Positions 5,391 through 6,764 of a stretch of DNA of 6,764 nt are shown piece after piece (position 1 is the stretch's first letter; every line of letters begins with the position of its first letter). The notes under the pieces were generated by a model. That model was not told where the DNA came from, made no database searches, and worked only from the letters and a program-made list of their open reading frames with translations. A program made the translations under genes and the position numbers. The stretch covers positions 1 to 6,764 of the forward strand of contig JADFQH010000160.1 in assembly GCA_022561895.1 (NCBI GenBank), given 5' to 3'. This DNA is from Methanobacteriota archaeon (GTDB lineage Archaea; Halobacteriota; Halobacteria; Halobacteriales; Halalkalicoccaceae).

Positions 5391-6425
5391 ATGACTCACA
5401 CTGTCGGCATTCTCGGCGCGACCGGCGCGGTCGGCCAGCGACTCATCCAGCTTCTCGATCCCCATCCCGATTTCGAAATCGCAGCCCTCACCGCGAGCGA
5501 AGACAGCGCGGGAAAGCCCTACCGAAAGGCCGCGAAATGGCGCATCAGCGAGCCGATTCCCGACGACGTTGCGGACCTAACCGTATCGGAAACGGATCCC
5601 GACGCGATCTCCGACGACATCGACCTGCTCTTTTCCTCGTTACCCTCCTCGGTTGGCGAGCGTGTCGAATCCGGCTTCTGCGAGGCGGGCTACGTCGTCT
5701 CCTCTAACTCCTCGAACCAGCGCATGGCCGAGGATATCCCCTTGATTATTCCGGAGGTGAACGCGGACCACCTCGCGCTGCTCGAAGTTCAGCGCGATTC
5801 GCGTGGCTGGGACGGTGCGATGGTCAAGAACCCGAACTGCTCGACGATCACGATGGTTCCGACCCTTGCGGCGCTCGACGACTTTGGCCTCTCGCGCGTC
5901 CACGTCGCCACCCTGCAGGCGGTCTCGGGCGCGGGCTACGACGGCGTGACCTCGATGGAGATCATCGACAACGCCATCCCGCATATCGGCGGCGAGGAGG
6001 AGAAAATGGAGAGCGAGTCCCGAAAATTATTGGGAAAGTTCGACGGCGCGGAGCTCTCAATGCACGACGCGACCGTTTCGGCTTCCTGTAACCGAATCCC
6101 GACCTTGGATGGTCACCTCGAAAACGTCTGGGCCGAGGTCGAAGACGAGATGAGCGTCGAGGACGCAATCGAGGCGATGGAGTCGTATCCCTCGCTCGAT
6201 CTGCCCTCTTCGCCCGACCCCCTGATCGAGGTGTTCGAGGAGCCCGATCGGCCCCAGCCCCGACTGGACCGCGAGCGAGAAGAGGGGATGCAGATCTGTG
6301 CGGGCGGGCTGCGCGAGAGTGAAACTGGAGTTCAGTACAACTGCCTTGCGCACAATACTCTGCGGGGAGCAGCGGGCGCGAGCGTGTTGAACGGGGAGCT
6401 GTTGGCCGAGCAGGGCTATCTCTGA
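5391..6425 (+). CDS. asd: Aspartate-semialdehyde dehydrogenase
   Basis: This enzyme reduces L-aspartyl-4-phosphate with NADPH to L-aspartate-4-semialdehyde, the branch point to lysine, threonine, methionine and isoleucine, in the cytoplasm. The protein is complete at 344 residues. The nucleotide-binding loop is GILGATGAVGQRL (6-18); the catalytic Cys is C150 in NPNCST; QAVSGAGYDG spans 176-185; the substrate-binding Arg and catalytic His are R235 and H242 in CNRIPTLDGH; and the C-terminal HNTLRGAAGAS spans 321-331. The pattern is that of the archaeal/fungal branch of the family. The ATG at 5391 is the only sensible start and sits at the expected distance from a TATA-like box. It lies downstream of S17e, a neighbourhood I recall from haloarchaeal genomes, and converges with the PIN-domain gene. 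Confidence 0.96.
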   Translation: MTHTVGILGATGAVGQRLIQLLDPHPDFEIAALTASEDSAGKPYRKAAKWRISEPIPDDVADLTVSETDPDAISDDIDLLFSSLPSSVGERVESGFCEAGYVVSSNSSNQRMAEDIPLIIPEVNADHLALLEVQRDSRGWDGAMVKNPNCSTITMVPTLAALDDFGLSRVHVATLQAVSGAGYDGVTSMEIIDNAIPHIGGEEEKMESESRKLLGKFDGAELSMHDATVSASCNRIPTLDGHLENVWAEVEDEMSVEDAIEAMESYPSLDLPSSPDPLIEVFEEPDRPQPRLDREREEGMQICAGGLRESETGVQYNCLAHNTLRGAAGASVLNGELLAEQGYL

Positions 6426-6461
6426 ACAGCGAACAGGGTGTTCCAGCGAGCGCAGAACCAA

Positions 6462-6764
6462 CTACGCATCGTTAGCCAGTCGTTCGAGGAACTCGGCGGG
6501 CCTGAGGATCTCGATGCCGCGAAACGAGCCGAGATCGGTGAGATGCGTATCCCCGGAAATGATGTAGTCGGCGTCGGCTTCGACGGCACATTCGAGGAAT
6601 ACGTCATCGTCCGAATCGGCATCGATAACCTGTAGTTCCTCTTCCGGTTCGACGAGAGTTGCAACCTCGTGATACTCCTGTACGAACTCCTCACGCCGCT
6701 GCTCCGATCGGAAGTCGATCGTAGCCCAGTACGCGGTCGAGTTCGCCGATCGCTGCTCCCGAGG
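6462..6764 (-). CDS. PIN-domain toxin-like nuclease, partial, with an apparent frameshift
   Basis: PIN-domain proteins are metal-dependent RNases, often toxins of toxin-antitoxin pairs. The C-terminal 80 residues read cleanly on the minus strand to a TAG at 6464-6462. They include DSDDDVFLECAVEADADYI and ISGDTHLTDLGSFRGIEIL, which carry the conserved metal-binding Asp residues of the PIN C-terminal half. Upstream of about 6705 the family-like sequence moves to another frame: GAAIGELDRVLGYDRLPI, with the conserved Glu, reads in a frame that would hit TGA at 6693-6691. A single extra base near 6705 separates the two halves. The N-terminus, with the first catalytic Asp, lies beyond the window. 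The frame used downstream stays open to the edge but reads non-family sequence there. No antitoxin gene is visible. The break may be a sequencing error or gene decay. Confidence 0.72.
   Translation of the reverse strand, partial: PREQRSANSTAYWATIDFRSEQRREEFVQEYHEVATLVEPEEELQVIDADSDDDVFLECAVEADADYIISGDTHLTDLGSFRGIEILRPAEFLERLANDA

Noticed and set aside
6431..6443. GAACA-GGG-TGTTC hairpin between asd and the PIN gene as a terminator
   Set aside because: The stem has only 5 base pairs with two G/C pairs, and no T-run follows on either strand; chance is a sufficient explanation.

Overview
The window appears to join two unrelated genomes at about position 2880. The left part (1 to about 2880) is bacterial. 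It holds a leftward operon for a lipid-transport ABC system (MlaE-type permease, MlaF-type ATPase, MlaD-type MCE protein) and, diverging from it, the first 100 codons of the DNA-repair ATPase gene radA. The Gram-negative Mla proteins, the lack of obvious Shine-Dalgarno sites and the MCE N-terminus (KYSNELKVG) suggest a Bacteroidota or Rhodothermia-like bacterium. That placement is from memory of the families and was not tested. The right part (about 2880 to 6764) is haloarchaeal. It has a very acidic proteome, a eukaryote-type ribosomal protein S17e, a DUF447 flavoprotein-like gene, archaeal-type aspartate-semialdehyde dehydrogenase and TATA/BRE promoters placed for leaderless transcripts. Both kinds of organism live together in brines, so a hypersaline metagenome is the natural source.

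Layout: 1-716 (-) MCE/MlaD-like, running off the left edge; 734-1507 (-) MlaF-like ATPase; 1507-2268 (-) MlaE-like permease; 2269-2580 divergent intergenic region with several inverted repeats; 2581 to about 2880 (+) RadA N-terminus, cut just before Walker A; about 2881-3606 (+) archaeal TIM-barrel protein related to dihydrouridine synthase, in the same reading frame as the RadA fragment; 3603-4433 (+) CitG-like protein; 4430-5038 (+) DUF447 protein; 5063-5257 (+) S17e; 5391-6425 (+) Asd; 6462 to beyond 6764 (-) PIN-domain toxin-like gene with an apparent frameshift.

On the bacterial side, the three Mla proteins would form one inner-membrane complex moving phospholipids between membranes. On the archaeal side, the TIM-barrel, CitG-like and DUF447 genes overlap by 4 bases at each joint, so they are probably translated together and may share an uncharacterised pathway. 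S17e and asd each have their own promoter. The most notable observation is the in-frame RadA/TIM-barrel fusion. The simplest explanation is a chimeric contig or template joint in a short shared GC-rich stretch, not a real fusion gene. I see no mobile element, CRISPR array, tRNA or rRNA.
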